From positions 992,001 to 1,056,000 of the forward strand of contig NZ_JAFMOF010000003.1 of NCBI RefSeq assembly GCF_017349075.1: 64,000 bases of DNA. Direction: 5' to 3'. Origin of the DNA: Streptomyces triculaminicus. Its GTDB lineage: Bacteria; Actinomycetota; Actinomycetes; Streptomycetales; Streptomycetaceae. Below, in pieces: positions 43,441 through 52,234 of the stretch; the stretch's first letter is position 1; every line of letters begins with the position of its first letter. The notes below the pieces were generated by a model that saw nothing but the letters and a program-made list of their open reading frames with translations, did no database searches and had not been told where the DNA came from. A program made the position numbers and the translations under genes.

Positions 43441-44706
43441 ATGTCACCGCCCACGCTCGTGGCCGGCATCGAACTGGTCGGTGAGTTCGAGGACTCCGGC
43501 TACTGCGAGCCGCCCCACCTGGTCTGCCGCCCCGACGGGCAGATCGTCCGGCTGCCCGCCCTGCTCTACCAGGTCGTCCGCGGCCTGGACGACAGACACG
43601 CGCGTCGGGCTGACGGGGAGACGGCCATGGCACGGGTGGCCGCCGAGCTGAGCCGGGAGACCGGCCGGCACTTCGCCCCCGAACACGTCGCCTACCTCAT
43701 CGACGAGAAGCTCGCCCCGCTCGGCATCACCACCCACAGCGACGGCTCACCGCCACCGCCCACCGCGAAGAGCGACCCCTTCCTCGCCTTCCGCTTCCGG
43801 CTGGCCGTACTCCCGGAGCACGTCACCTGGTTCCTCTCCGGCCTCTTCGCCTGGCTGTTCCGCCCACTGCTGGTCGCCTTCGGTCTCGGCGCGTTCCTGG
43901 CCTGCGAGATCTGGCTCTGGGCGACCCAGGACACCGGCGCCGCCCTGCGGACCGTCCTCACGTCCCCGACCGGCGTCCTCCTCGTCGTCCTCCTGGCCAT
44001 CGCCTCCTGCGCGTTCCACGAGATGGGCCATGGTGCCGCCTGCCGCTACGGAGGCGTACGGCCCGGCGAGATGGGATGCGGCATCTACCTCGTGTGGCCC
44101 GCCTTCTACACCGACATCACCAACTCCTACCGGCTGGGCCGCGCCGGCCGCATCCGCGCCGACCTCGGCGGCGTCTACTTCAACGCCCTCTGCGCGCTCG
44201 CCCTGGGCCTGGCGTACGCCGCGACCGGCTTCCCGCCGCTGCTGGTGGCCATCGTCTCCGTCCACCTCGAGATGATTCAGCAGCTGCTTCCCACGCTCCG
44301 CTTCGACGGCTACTACATCGTCGCCGACCTCGTCGGCATCCCCGACCTGTTCAAGTACATCGGGCCGATCGTGAAACGGGTCGTGCTGCGGCGCCCGGCG
44401 GACGAGCGGCTGCGCGCCCTCAAGCGATGGCCGCAGGTGGTGGTGGCGGCGTGGGTGCTCTTCCTGATCCCCGCGCTGACGTTGCAGCTGGGCATGGTCC
44501 TCGTCAACATGCCGCAGCTGCTACGGGCCGACTGGGCAAGGATCACCCTGCTGGTGGCCGACGCGGGCGCCTCCGGCAACGTGGCGGTCGGGGTGACCGC
44601 GGCGTTCCTGCAGATCGTGCTGCTGGTCCTCCCCGTCGCCGGGGTGGTGCTGGTGCTGGCCCAGCCGGTACGGGCCCTTATCCGCCGATGCCGTCGTTCC
44701 GCTTGA
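43441..44706 (+). CDS. membrane M50-type zinc metalloprotease with PqqD-like N-terminal domain
   Basis: 421 aa. Residues ~1-105 are soluble and resemble a PqqD-like winged helix (VCRPDGQIVRLPALLYQVVRGLD, then VAYLIDEKLAPLGI), the fold that binds leader peptides in many RiPP systems. The rest is a polytopic membrane protein with about seven hydrophobic segments. In the third segment SCAFHEMGHGAA supplies the zinc motif HExxH (His193, Glu194, His197), and RFDGYYIVADL supplies Asp289, the third ligand position in site-2-type M50 proteases. It follows the two precursor-like genes, so intramembrane cleavage or maturation and export of those peptides is the natural inference. Its last 29 bases overlap the convergent DUF397 gene. 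Confidence 0.85.
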   Translation: MSPPTLVAGIELVGEFEDSGYCEPPHLVCRPDGQIVRLPALLYQVVRGLDDRHARRADGETAMARVAAELSRETGRHFAPEHVAYLIDEKLAPLGITTHSDGSPPPPTAKSDPFLAFRFRLAVLPEHVTWFLSGLFAWLFRPLLVAFGLGAFLACEIWLWATQDTGAALRTVLTSPTGVLLVVLLAIASCAFHEMGHGAACRYGGVRPGEMGCGIYLVWPAFYTDITNSYRLGRAGRIRADLGGVYFNALCALALGLAYAATGFPPLLVAIVSVHLEMIQQLLPTLRFDGYYIVADLVGIPDLFKYIGPIVKRVVLRRPADERLRALKRWPQVVVAAWVLFLIPALTLQLGMVLVNMPQLLRADWARITLLVADAGASGNVAVGVTAAFLQIVLLVLPVAGVVLVLAQPVRALIRRCRRSA

Positions 44707-44896
44707 CGGTACGGATGAAGGCCGCCCAGCTGGCGGTGGGGAAGGTGAGGGCGGGGCCCCCGGGAGCCGTCTTGGTGTCGCGGACGGGGATGATGCCGGG
44801 AAGGTTGTCGGCGATTTCGACGCACATCCCGCCGTCTCCGTTGGTGTAGGAGGACGTGCGCCAGTTCGCCATGCTTAAGTCATGTGCGGTGCTCAT
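44678..44896 (-). CDS. DUF397 protein
   Basis: 72 aa. MANWRTSSYTNGDGGMCVEIADNLPGIIPVRDTKTAPGGPALTFPTASWAAFI is the complete DUF397 signature, including W-R-(T/S)-S-x-(S/T) near the start, CVE and the terminal F/W-x-x-F. DUF397 proteins in Streptomyces pair with XRE regulators of the WhiJ type and modulate development; some are proposed to counteract the regulator. It overlaps the end of the XRE gene by 17 bases on the same strand, and overlaps the end of the convergent M50 protease gene by 29 bases. Both ATG 44896 and ATG 44872 are possible starts. Confidence 0.9.
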   Translation of the reverse strand: MSTAHDLSMANWRTSSYTNGDGGMCVEIADNLPGIIPVRDTKTAPGGPALTFPTASWAAFIRTVKRNDGIGG

Positions 44897-45725
44897 GGGT
44901 CGCCCATTCCTTTGCCGCCGAATCGATCAGGGCCAGGGACGCCTCCGGCGACAGTGCGGCAGCCCTGGCCAGATCGTAGGCCGATTGGCACTGCGCGACC
45001 AGGGCTGGGTCTTCGATGAGCTGCCCGTTGTACGCGCTTTCGGTGTAGACGACCGGTGGCGCGTCGTTGAAGTGCATCACTGCAAGGCTTGTGCTCATGA
45101 ACGGATGGGCGCCAGCTGCGAAGGGCAGAATCTGCAGCACCACATTCGGCCGGGCCTGTACTGCTTGGACCAGGTAAGCGAGCTGTTCGCTGATCACGGT
45201 GGGGCTGCTCACGGGTACGCGAAGCGCTGCCTCGTGAACGATGGCCCAGAAAACCGGGGCAGTTGGGCCATCGAGTAGGTGGGCGCGCTCCAGCCGGGCA
45301 TCGACAAGTTGCTCCACCACCTGGTCCGGGGCGAAGCGTTGCGCTGCACGGGTCACAGCGCGTGCGTATGCCTCTGTCTGCAGCACTCCTGGCACGAACA
45401 TGACTGAAGACTCGCTGATGCTCTTCGCCTGTCGCTCGAGCTCCGCCGCGTCGGCGAAGTAGTCGGCGACCTTCGAGTTACGCGCGAGCCGGCACAGGCG
45501 CTGGAGGTGCTCGCCACTTCCCAGCACTTCGTCGAGCAGCTTCGAGATTTCCAACTGGGGCCGCCGTGCCGCTGTCTCGAACTGTCCGATGTACGTCCCG
45601 GAGCAGAACGCGCGCTGACCGAGCTGGTCCTGAGAAAGGCCAGCATCCTCTCTCAGACGGCGCAGTTCCGATCCGTAGAACGCTCGAGCGTCGGCGTACG
45701 GGTCCGTGTTCCTGGGCTGGGTCAC
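44880..45725 (-). CDS. XRE regulator with DUF5753 domain (WhiJ-like)
   Basis: 281 aa. Helix-turn-helix near the N-terminus: ELRRLREDAGLSQDQLGQRAFCSGTYIGQFETAARRP. The C-terminal ~190 residues form the DUF5753 (Scr1-like) domain: FVPGVLQTEAYARAV, then ILPFAAGAHPFMSTSLAVMHF and VVYTESAYNGQLIEDP. GTG 45725 gives the usual length; an upstream in-frame ATG at 45770 is less likely. Co-encoded with a DUF397 protein, as in the whiJ-type loci of S. coelicolor that affect sporulation. No operator could be assigned. Confidence 0.9.
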   Translation of the reverse strand: MTQPRNTDPYADARAFYGSELRRLREDAGLSQDQLGQRAFCSGTYIGQFETAARRPQLEISKLLDEVLGSGEHLQRLCRLARNSKVADYFADAAELERQAKSISESSVMFVPGVLQTEAYARAVTRAAQRFAPDQVVEQLVDARLERAHLLDGPTAPVFWAIVHEAALRVPVSSPTVISEQLAYLVQAVQARPNVVLQILPFAAGAHPFMSTSLAVMHFNDAPPVVYTESAYNGQLIEDPALVAQCQSAYDLARAAALSPEASLALIDSAAKEWATHEHRT

Positions 45726-45805
45726 CGGGCCAGCGTAGCCCCGGCGACAGGTCAATTCCTCGCATTCCATAGGATCGACGAACAGTCGAACTCCTGGGGG
45801 AATAC

Positions 45806-46963
45806 GTGAGATTGAGACTTCGCTCCATCGTGGCGACGGCCGCGCTCGCCATCGGCCTGGCCGTCCAGCCCGGTACCGCGACGGCCGACTCCGAACTCGA
45901 CGGCAAGGCCCTGCAGTCCGCCCTCGACAAGCTGACCGCCGCCGGCGCGCCCGCCGCACTCGCGGAGGTGCGGGTCGGGGGAAAGACGTGGTCGGGGGCC
46001 AGCGGGGTGCGGGACACGCGGACCAAGCGTCCCGCGCGGCCCGGTGACCGGTACCGCGTGGCCAGCGTGACCAAGTCGATGGTCGCGGCCGTCGTCATGC
46101 AACTCGTCGACGAGGGGCGGCTGAAGCTCGACGATCCGGTGTCGCAGCACCTGCCGGGGCTGCTGCCGTACAAGGAACCGATCACCGTACGACAGCTGCT
46201 CAACCACACCAGCGGTGTGCCGAATTACTTCGACCAGCTGTATGCGGAGACGGGCGACAAAGAGCTCGAGGAGATGGAGCGGAACCGCTTCCGCTATTTC
46301 CCGCCGCGCGATCTCATCAAGATGGCGACGGGAAAGCCGCTGGTGTCCAAGCCCGGCACGGAATTCCATTACTCCAACACCAATTACCTCGTCATCGGGC
46401 AGCTGATCGAGAAGAAGACCGGTCGTTCTCTCGCGACGGAGCTGGAGCGGCGGGTGTTCCGCCCGGCGGGCATGAAGGACACGTCGTACCCGGCCGTGAA
46501 TCCGTATCTCGCCGGCCCGCATGTCAACGGCTATCACCTCGTCGAGGGCCGGCCCGCGCGGGACGTCACGGTCTACACACCGACGGTGTGGGGAGCGGCG
46601 GCGGGGGTGGTGTCGACCAACGCCGACCTCAACCGGTTCTTCAAAGCGTTGTCCGACGGCACGCTGCTCTCATCCGCCCGGTGGGCCGAGATGCGGGAGT
46701 TCACGGTGGCGCCCTACGCGTTGGGTGTGGCGCCGGGAGGCGACCTGTGTCCGGCGCGGCCCGGCGAGTACCTGTGGGGGAACACCGGCAACGGGTTCGG
46801 GTACCGCACGATGTCGTTCAGCTCCCCGGACGGCCGGCGGCAGCTGAGCTTCAGCTGGACGCTGTCGGTGTCCGAGGTCGACGGCCCGCCTGCCGTGAGC
46901 AAGGCGGTCCAGGAGATGGTGGTGGCGGCCGTCGGCGCCACCTGCCCGAAACCGGCGAAGTAG
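45806..46963 (+). CDS. secreted serine hydrolase, class C beta-lactamase / D-Ala-D-Ala carboxypeptidase fold
   Basis: 385 aa. Residues 1-27 are a Sec signal (RLRLRSIVATAALAIGLAVQ, cleavage after ATA). The penicillin-binding-protein fold has the nucleophile motif SVTK, the YSN motif in HYSNTNYLVIGQLIE, and a C-terminal region with NTGNGFGYRTMSFSS where the KTG-like triad would be; the usual HTG/KTG is degenerate. The DTSYPAVNPYLAGPHVNGYH stretch is typical of Streptomyces D-alanyl-D-alanine carboxypeptidase-type esterases. The start is GTG 45806 behind GGGGG. A bidirectional hairpin follows. Peptidase versus esterase activity is open. Confidence 0.88.
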   Translation: MRLRLRSIVATAALAIGLAVQPGTATADSELDGKALQSALDKLTAAGAPAALAEVRVGGKTWSGASGVRDTRTKRPARPGDRYRVASVTKSMVAAVVMQLVDEGRLKLDDPVSQHLPGLLPYKEPITVRQLLNHTSGVPNYFDQLYAETGDKELEEMERNRFRYFPPRDLIKMATGKPLVSKPGTEFHYSNTNYLVIGQLIEKKTGRSLATELERRVFRPAGMKDTSYPAVNPYLAGPHVNGYHLVEGRPARDVTVYTPTVWGAAAGVVSTNADLNRFFKALSDGTLLSSARWAEMREFTVAPYALGVAPGGDLCPARPGEYLWGNTGNGFGYRTMSFSSPDGRRQLSFSWTLSVSEVDGPPAVSKAVQEMVVAAVGATCPKPAK

Positions 46964-46969
46964 ATGCGA

Positions 46970-47003
46970 AAGGGCCGCACCCCCTCATCAGGGGGTGCGG
47001 CCC
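46970..47003. terminator. bidirectional hairpin between convergent genes
   Basis: Perfect 15-base arms (AGGGCCGCACCCCCT at 46970-46984 and complement at 46989-47003) with a CATC loop, lying in the 51-base gap between the serine hydrolase and the convergent FG-GAP gene. Its stem core is nearly the same sequence as the aconitase terminator (GGGCCGCACCCC). Confidence 0.9.
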
Positions 47004-47014
47004 TCGCGTCAGGC

Positions 47015-47983
47015 TCAGAACATCCAGCGGTACTGGTTCCAGCCGGAGTTGCCGACCTTCTCGCGGGACTTGAAGGGGGACGAGGCGTTGCCCGTGCCCT
47101 TGTAGAGCCACAGCGAGCCGTCGCCGTTGCGGGCGATCAGGTCGGAGCGGCCGTCGAGGTCGACGTCACCGGTGGCGACCAGCTCGTTGAACTGGTTCCA
47201 GCCGGGGCCGATCTTCGTGCGGGCCTCGAACGGCTTGGTGGAGTCGCCGGTGCCCTTGTAGAGCCACAGCACGCCGTCCTTGTCGCGGGCGACGATGTCG
47301 GTCTTGCCGTCGCCCGTCAGGTCGCCGCGGCCGGTGATCTCGGTGAACTGGCCCCAGCCCGGGCCGACCTTCTTGCGGCCGGACAGCGAGCCGTCGGCGT
47401 TGGCCACGTAGAGGAAGAGCACGCCGGAGCGGTCGCGGACGAGGATGTCCGACTGCTTCGAGCCGCCCAGGTCGCCGGGGGAGAAGAACGCGTCGTACTG
47501 GCCCCAGTCGTCGGCGACACGCTTTCCGTTGCCGCCGTCGGAGTACCAGACCTCCTCGGCCTTGCTCAGGACGTACGTGCCGTCGGCGACGCCGTTGCCG
47601 TCGTGGTCGACGTGGGTGGCCGCGCGGATGGAGTCCCAGCCGGTGTCGACGAGCTCGCGGGAGGTCAGGCCGCCCTTGCCGTCGGGGCCGTAGAAGTACA
47701 GCTCGCCGGCGTCGTTGACCGCGCCGAGCGGCATGACCGGGGCCTTGGCCGAGGGGGCCGCCACCGCGCGGGGGGCCGCCAGGCCCTTGGCGGTGCTCTG
47801 CTGGGTCGCCGGCGCGGCGGAGACCTTGGACAGGCCGCGGGCGGCGTCACGGGCAGCGGTGGAGCCCGCCGGGGTGGCCGCCATGGCGGTCCCGGCGGTG
47901 GTGCCGGCCAGGGTTGCGGCTATCGCCGCGGTGACGAGACGCGACAGGGCGCGCCCACGCGAACGGCCGGAAGATCGAGCCAT
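47015..47983 (-). CDS. secreted FG-GAP/VCBS repeat protein
   Basis: 322 aa. A signal peptide (LVTAAIAATLAGTTAGTAMA, residues 16-36) is followed by an Ala/Pro linker and then about four beta-propeller-type repeats, each with DxDGxGxxDLxxR-like cores: DHDGNGVADGTYVL, DLGGSKQSDILVRD, DLTGDGKTDIVARD, DVDLDGRSDLIARN, each ending in an LWLYKGTG or LFLYVANADG element. These calcium-binding FG-GAP motifs fold as an integrin-like propeller. ATG 47983 is preferred because GGAG lies six bases upstream. Common in Streptomyces as an extracellular protein of unknown role; fusion to an enzyme domain is absent here. Confidence 0.9.
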   Translation of the reverse strand: MARSSGRSRGRALSRLVTAAIAATLAGTTAGTAMAATPAGSTAARDAARGLSKVSAAPATQQSTAKGLAAPRAVAAPSAKAPVMPLGAVNDAGELYFYGPDGKGGLTSRELVDTGWDSIRAATHVDHDGNGVADGTYVLSKAEEVWYSDGGNGKRVADDWGQYDAFFSPGDLGGSKQSDILVRDRSGVLFLYVANADGSLSGRKKVGPGWGQFTEITGRGDLTGDGKTDIVARDKDGVLWLYKGTGDSTKPFEARTKIGPGWNQFNELVATGDVDLDGRSDLIARNGDGSLWLYKGTGNASSPFKSREKVGNSGWNQYRWMF

Positions 47984-48102
47984 GTATTGCTCCATCAGTT
48001 CGAAAGGAAATGTCGTGGTACGCCCGGATAAAGCCGGGCGCACCACGTGATCAGCGCGATCCTTTCACACGGCCTTTACGAGTCAACCGGTTTGGGTACC
48101 CC

Positions 48103-51100
48103 TCAGATCCCCTTGCTCCCGAGCAGTTCCACCTCCGCCAGGACGGCCTCCCCGCCGCCCAGCGGCTCCAGCCGGTAGTGGCGGTACTCGCCGGGGGAGC
48201 GGAGCCGGAAGACGCGGGTCTGCCGGTCCCAGGCGAAGGCCTCGTCCGCGCGGCGGTCGACCTCCTGCCAGCTCCGCCCGTCCGCCGAGCCCGCCAGCAC
48301 CCAGCCGTGCGGGGCCTTGGCCCGGTCGGCGGAGGTGAGCGTGTAGGAGTCGACCCGGGCGCCGGGGGCGACCTCGAAGCGGGTCGTCGTGAAGGTCGTC
48401 TCCGTGCGGGAGCTGTCGTCGGTCAGGGCCGTGGCGCCCGGCACGGTCAGGTCCGCCGGCGGCACCGGCACCTTGTCGTCACGGGTGATGGAGGTGGGGC
48501 CGGCGTCCTCTCCCGAGCCCCACGACGATGGCCGGGGCCCCATGGCGAACTCCAGCGTGCCGCCCTGGGCCAGCAGGGCGTGCGGGAGGGCGGTGGAGGT
48601 CCAGGGCCGGCCGTTGAGGCGCACGTCCTGGACGTAGATGTTGCGGGCGCTGTTGCGCGGCGCCTTCACGACGAGGTCGCGGCCGCCCTCGAGGTGCAGG
48701 GTGGCCTTGGTGAAGAGCGGGGAGCCGATCGCGTACTCGCCCTGCCCCATCACCAGCGGGTAGAAGCCCAGCGCGCTGAAGAGGTACCAGGCGGACATCT
48801 CGCCGTTGTCCTCGTCGCCCGGGTAGCCCTGGCCGATCTCGCTGCCGAGGTAGAGGCGGGAGAGGACCTCGCGGACCTTCTCCTGGGTCTTCCAGGGCTG
48901 GCCCACGGCGTCGTAGAGGTACGCGATGTGGTGCGAGACCTGGTTGCTGTGCCCGTACATGCCCATGCGCACGTCCCGGGCCTCGGTCATCTCGTGGATG
49001 ACGCCGCCGTAGGAGCCGGCGAACTTCGCCTCGCCGGTCTCGGGGGTGGTGAAGTAGCCGTCGAGCTTCTTGGCCAGGCCTGTGCGGCCGCCGTACAGCG
49101 CGGCCAGGCCCCGGGTGTCCTGGGGGGCGGTGAAGGCGAAGTTCCAGCCGTTGGTCTCGGTGTAGTCGTGGCCCCACACGCGCGGGTCGTAGGCGCCGGG
49201 CTGCAGCCGCCAGGCGCCGCTCGCGTCCCGGCCCTGGAAGAAGCCGGTCCGGGTGTCGAAGAGCCGGACGTAGTTGCGGGCGCGGCCCAGGAAGTACTCG
49301 GACTCGTCCAGGTAGCGCGTCTTGTGCGTCCGCTCGTACAGCGCCCGGCCCATCCTCGCCAGCCCGAAGTCGTTGAGGTAGCCCTCCAGCGCCCAGGACA
49401 GGCCCTCGCGGGTGGCGGTGCTGGTGTAGCCGAGGAAGACCGAGGTGTCCATGCCCTTGCGGCCGGTGCCGGGGCTCCCGGGCGCCACGGTCGCGTTCTT
49501 CAGCGCGGCCTCGTACGCCGCCTCCGCGTCGAAGGAGACGCCCTTGACGTAGGCGTCGGCGAAGGCGACGTCCGAGCTGGTGCCGGTCATCAGATCGGCG
49601 TAGCCGGGGGAGGACCAGCGGGAGATCCAGCCGCCGTCCTTGTACTGCCGGACGAAGCCGTCGACGAGCCGTCCGGCGCTCTTGGGGGTGAGCAGGGTGT
49701 AGGCGGGCCAGGTGGTGCGGTAGGTGTCCCAGAAGCCGTTGTTGACGTACACCTCGCCGTCGACGACCTTCGCCCCGGTGGCGGTGGGGGTGTTCTGGCC
49801 GGCGGGCGGGGAGAAGGGGCTGGCGTAGCGGGGGCGCGGGCGGGCGGCGGAGCCGGTGTTCTCGAAGCCGGAATTGGGATAGAGGTACAGGCGGTAGAGG
49901 CTGGAGTAGAGCGTCGTGAGCTGGTCGCGGGTGGCGCCCTCGACCTCGACGCGGCCCAGCACGGCGTCCCACGCGGCGCGGGCGCGGTCGTGGACCCGGG
50001 CGAAGGAGGCGCCCGCCGGGATCTCCTGCTCGAGGTTGGCACGGGCCTGCTCGGTGCCGATGAGGGAGGTCGCCAGGCGCAGCGTGACCGTGCGGTCCCG
50101 GCCGGCGTCGAAGCGCAGGTAGCCGGTGACGCCCTCGCCGCTGCCGGGGCCGTCGCCCTTGAGCCTGCCGCTCGCGGTGACCGGCCGGTCGAAGACGCCG
50201 TAGACGAACAGCCGGCCCGCGCCCGTGGACAGCCCGCTCCTGACGTCGGAGTAGGCGGTGAACGAGCGGCGGTCGGCGTCGAGGGTCAGCCCGCCCTGGT
50301 TCTTGACGTTGTCGAGGACGACGGCCGCGTCGTCGCCGGGGAAGGTGAAGCGCATCATCGCCGCGTGGTCGGTCGGGGCGATCTCGGCCTTGAGGCCGTT
50401 CTCGAAGGTGACGCCGTAGTAGTGGGGCCGCGCGCTCTCGCGCTGGTGCCGGAAGGGCAGGGCGCGGGCGGCGCGCGAGGCGTCGGGGGTGCCGGCGGCG
50501 GCCGAGGGCATGACCTGGAAGGTCTGCCGGTCGCCCATCCAGGGGCTGGGCTGGTGACTGGCGGCGAAGGCCTGGACGGAGGGGAGGTTGGCCGCGTTGT
50601 TGGTGGCCGCGTACTGGTAGAGCCAGTCGGTCGAGCCGGCGTTGGTGACCGGCGTCCAGAAGTTGAAGCCGTGCGGGACGGCGGTGGCGGGGAAGGTGTT
50701 GCCCCGGGAGAAGTTGGAGCTGGAGTTGGTGCCGCGCGTGGTGAGGGCCCGGTCCGCCGGGTGGGCCGGGGGCCGCTCCGCCGGGGCCGGGCCGATGGAG
50801 ATGTCGTCCACCCAGCCCCGGAACTTCGCCGGGCCCACGGGGGAGTCGTAGGCGATCAGGATCCGCTCGACGGTCTTGCCGGCGGCCACGGCCCCGATGT
50901 CCGCCTCCTTGTTGTTCCACTGGTTGACGTAGAGCGTCTTGGAGGCGGCCTGCCCCTGCGGCGTCAGCTCGGCCCCGTGCTGGTCGACGGCGCCGAGCCG
51001 GCTGAGGTACGTACCGTCGGTGAACGCCAGGTCGAGGGAGACGTGCGTGGCGGGGTAGCGGGCGTCGGCCTCGGGCAGGGCGGGGAAGACCTTGTACGCC

Positions 51101-51990
51101 AGCAGGGTGTTCCGGGCGATCTTGGTGTTCACCGCGAACACCTTGTTGTACGAGTAGCCGCGGCCGGTCGCCTGGTGCATGCCGCCGTAGCGCAGGGCGT
51201 GGGTGCCGGTGAAGCCCGCGCGGGCCTTGGCCGTGGGGGAGCCGGTGGGGCCGCGGTCGATGTGGCTGCGCATGTCGGCGGGTGGCGGGGTGCCGCCGCC
51301 GGCGGTGGCCAGCTGCACCTCGGCGAGCTGGAGGATGGGCTCGCCGCTGTTGCGCGTTATCTCCAGCCGGAACTGCCGGTAGGGGACGGCGCCGTCGAAG
51401 GCGAACTCCCGTGTCTGCAGGCGGCTTTCGAAGCTCTCGTCATGGCGGGTGTCCAGCACCTTCCAGTTCTTGCCGTCGTCGGAACCCTTGAGCGTCCAGT
51501 CCCTGGGGTCACGGCCGGGCGCGTCGTTGGCCGAGGTCAGCGCGTACCGCACGGCCTTGACCGGCTCGGACAGCTCGAACTCCAGCCAGGCGGACCGCTC
51601 GAAGTCCAGCCACTTGGTGGCGCTCTCGCCGTCGATCAGGTTCTCCTTCACCTCGCCCGCCTCGGCGTGCTCGCCGCTGGCGCGGACGGTGGTGACCTTG
51701 TCCGTCACATTGCCGGGGATGCCGCTGGAGTCGTCGCCGTCGATGCCGGCGGAAAGCCGCCGTCCGTCGTGGTCGGTCTCGACGGTGTTGCGCCAGTCGG
51801 GCTGCGGCTCACCACTCTCGAAGGAGGAGGCGAAGCGCTCGGTCGCGGCCCCTTTGGGCCCTTCGGGTGAGGCCGCCACGCCCATGGCGCCTTGCGTGAC
51901 CTGAGCGGTCGTCATCACTACGGTGGCTGCGAACAGAGCGGTGGGGCGGGCGAGCGTACGCCATCGGAGGTACCCGAGTCTGTGTCGCAT
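48103..51990 (-). CDS. secreted GH92 alpha-1,2-mannosidase with discoidin domains
   Basis: 1295 aa secreted glycosidase. An N-terminal signal (RPTALFAATVVMTTAQVTQG) is followed by a discoidin/F5-8C domain (LIDGESATKWLDFERSAWLEFELSEPV). The middle ~800 residues are GH92: SSSNFSRGNTFPATAVPHGFNFWTPVTNA, WGHDYTETNGWNFAFTAPQD, and YPGDEDNGEMSAWYLFSALGFYPL, the last carrying catalytic Glu/Asp of the family. A second discoidin-like region lies at the C-terminus (ALTDDSSRTETTF to EVELLGSKG). GH92 enzymes remove alpha-mannose in a calcium-dependent way, typically alpha-1,2 linkages of yeast or fungal mannan. ATG 51990 has GAGAGG six bases upstream. The palindrome at 52012 probably controls it. Confidence 0.92.
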   Translation of the reverse strand: MRHRLGYLRWRTLARPTALFAATVVMTTAQVTQGAMGVAASPEGPKGAATERFASSFESGEPQPDWRNTVETDHDGRRLSAGIDGDDSSGIPGNVTDKVTTVRASGEHAEAGEVKENLIDGESATKWLDFERSAWLEFELSEPVKAVRYALTSANDAPGRDPRDWTLKGSDDGKNWKVLDTRHDESFESRLQTREFAFDGAVPYRQFRLEITRNSGEPILQLAEVQLATAGGGTPPPADMRSHIDRGPTGSPTAKARAGFTGTHALRYGGMHQATGRGYSYNKVFAVNTKIARNTLLAYKVFPALPEADARYPATHVSLDLAFTDGTYLSRLGAVDQHGAELTPQGQAASKTLYVNQWNNKEADIGAVAAGKTVERILIAYDSPVGPAKFRGWVDDISIGPAPAERPPAHPADRALTTRGTNSSSNFSRGNTFPATAVPHGFNFWTPVTNAGSTDWLYQYAATNNAANLPSVQAFAASHQPSPWMGDRQTFQVMPSAAAGTPDASRAARALPFRHQRESARPHYYGVTFENGLKAEIAPTDHAAMMRFTFPGDDAAVVLDNVKNQGGLTLDADRRSFTAYSDVRSGLSTGAGRLFVYGVFDRPVTASGRLKGDGPGSGEGVTGYLRFDAGRDRTVTLRLATSLIGTEQARANLEQEIPAGASFARVHDRARAAWDAVLGRVEVEGATRDQLTTLYSSLYRLYLYPNSGFENTGSAARPRPRYASPFSPPAGQNTPTATGAKVVDGEVYVNNGFWDTYRTTWPAYTLLTPKSAGRLVDGFVRQYKDGGWISRWSSPGYADLMTGTSSDVAFADAYVKGVSFDAEAAYEAALKNATVAPGSPGTGRKGMDTSVFLGYTSTATREGLSWALEGYLNDFGLARMGRALYERTHKTRYLDESEYFLGRARNYVRLFDTRTGFFQGRDASGAWRLQPGAYDPRVWGHDYTETNGWNFAFTAPQDTRGLAALYGGRTGLAKKLDGYFTTPETGEAKFAGSYGGVIHEMTEARDVRMGMYGHSNQVSHHIAYLYDAVGQPWKTQEKVREVLSRLYLGSEIGQGYPGDEDNGEMSAWYLFSALGFYPLVMGQGEYAIGSPLFTKATLHLEGGRDLVVKAPRNSARNIYVQDVRLNGRPWTSTALPHALLAQGGTLEFAMGPRPSSWGSGEDAGPTSITRDDKVPVPPADLTVPGATALTDDSSRTETTFTTTRFEVAPGARVDSYTLTSADRAKAPHGWVLAGSADGRSWQEVDRRADEAFAWDRQTRVFRLRSPGEYRHYRLEPLGGGEAVLAEVELLGSKGI

Positions 51991-52011
51991 CCCTTGCCTC
52001 TCCACCAGGCC

Positions 52012-52023
52012 GACAACGTTGTC
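52012..52023. promoter_or_regulatory. LacI-type operator upstream of GH92 mannosidase
   Basis: GACAACGTTGTC is a perfect 12-base palindrome with a central CG, the hallmark of LacI-family operators, located 22 bases upstream of the mannosidase start codon. No LacI regulator is encoded in this window, so the cognate protein lies elsewhere. Confidence 0.65.
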
Positions 52024-52055
52024 ATACAAGCCGCGCAGTGTTAAGTAGGGCGTGA

Positions 52056-52070
52056 GACACCAGTGGTGTC
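52056..52070. promoter_or_regulatory. second palindrome upstream of GH92 mannosidase
   Basis: GACACCA-G-TGGTGTC, perfect 7+7 arms, 66 bases upstream of the mannosidase start and 33 bases from the LacI-type site. Unassigned; could be a second operator or an mRNA-start-proximal element. Confidence 0.45.
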
Positions 52071-52234
52071 AAGGGTCTCGGCGCTGGTGTCGCCGGGCGG
52101 GCGCCGGGTGCCGGTGGCGGTGTGCCGGGGGGCCGCCGGGTGTGCGCCGGGAGGCCGCGGGCGGTGCGCCACGAGGTCTCAACTCGGGAAAGATGCGCGG
52201 TCGAAGCCGCTTGCGATCTTGCCCAGTTGATCGA

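Noticed and set aside
48010..51870. Open frame of ~1290 codons opposite the GH92 mannosidase
   Set aside because: Val/Ala/Gly/Arg-rich nonsense with no recognisable family; the minus strand encodes a full GH92 enzyme with signal peptide.
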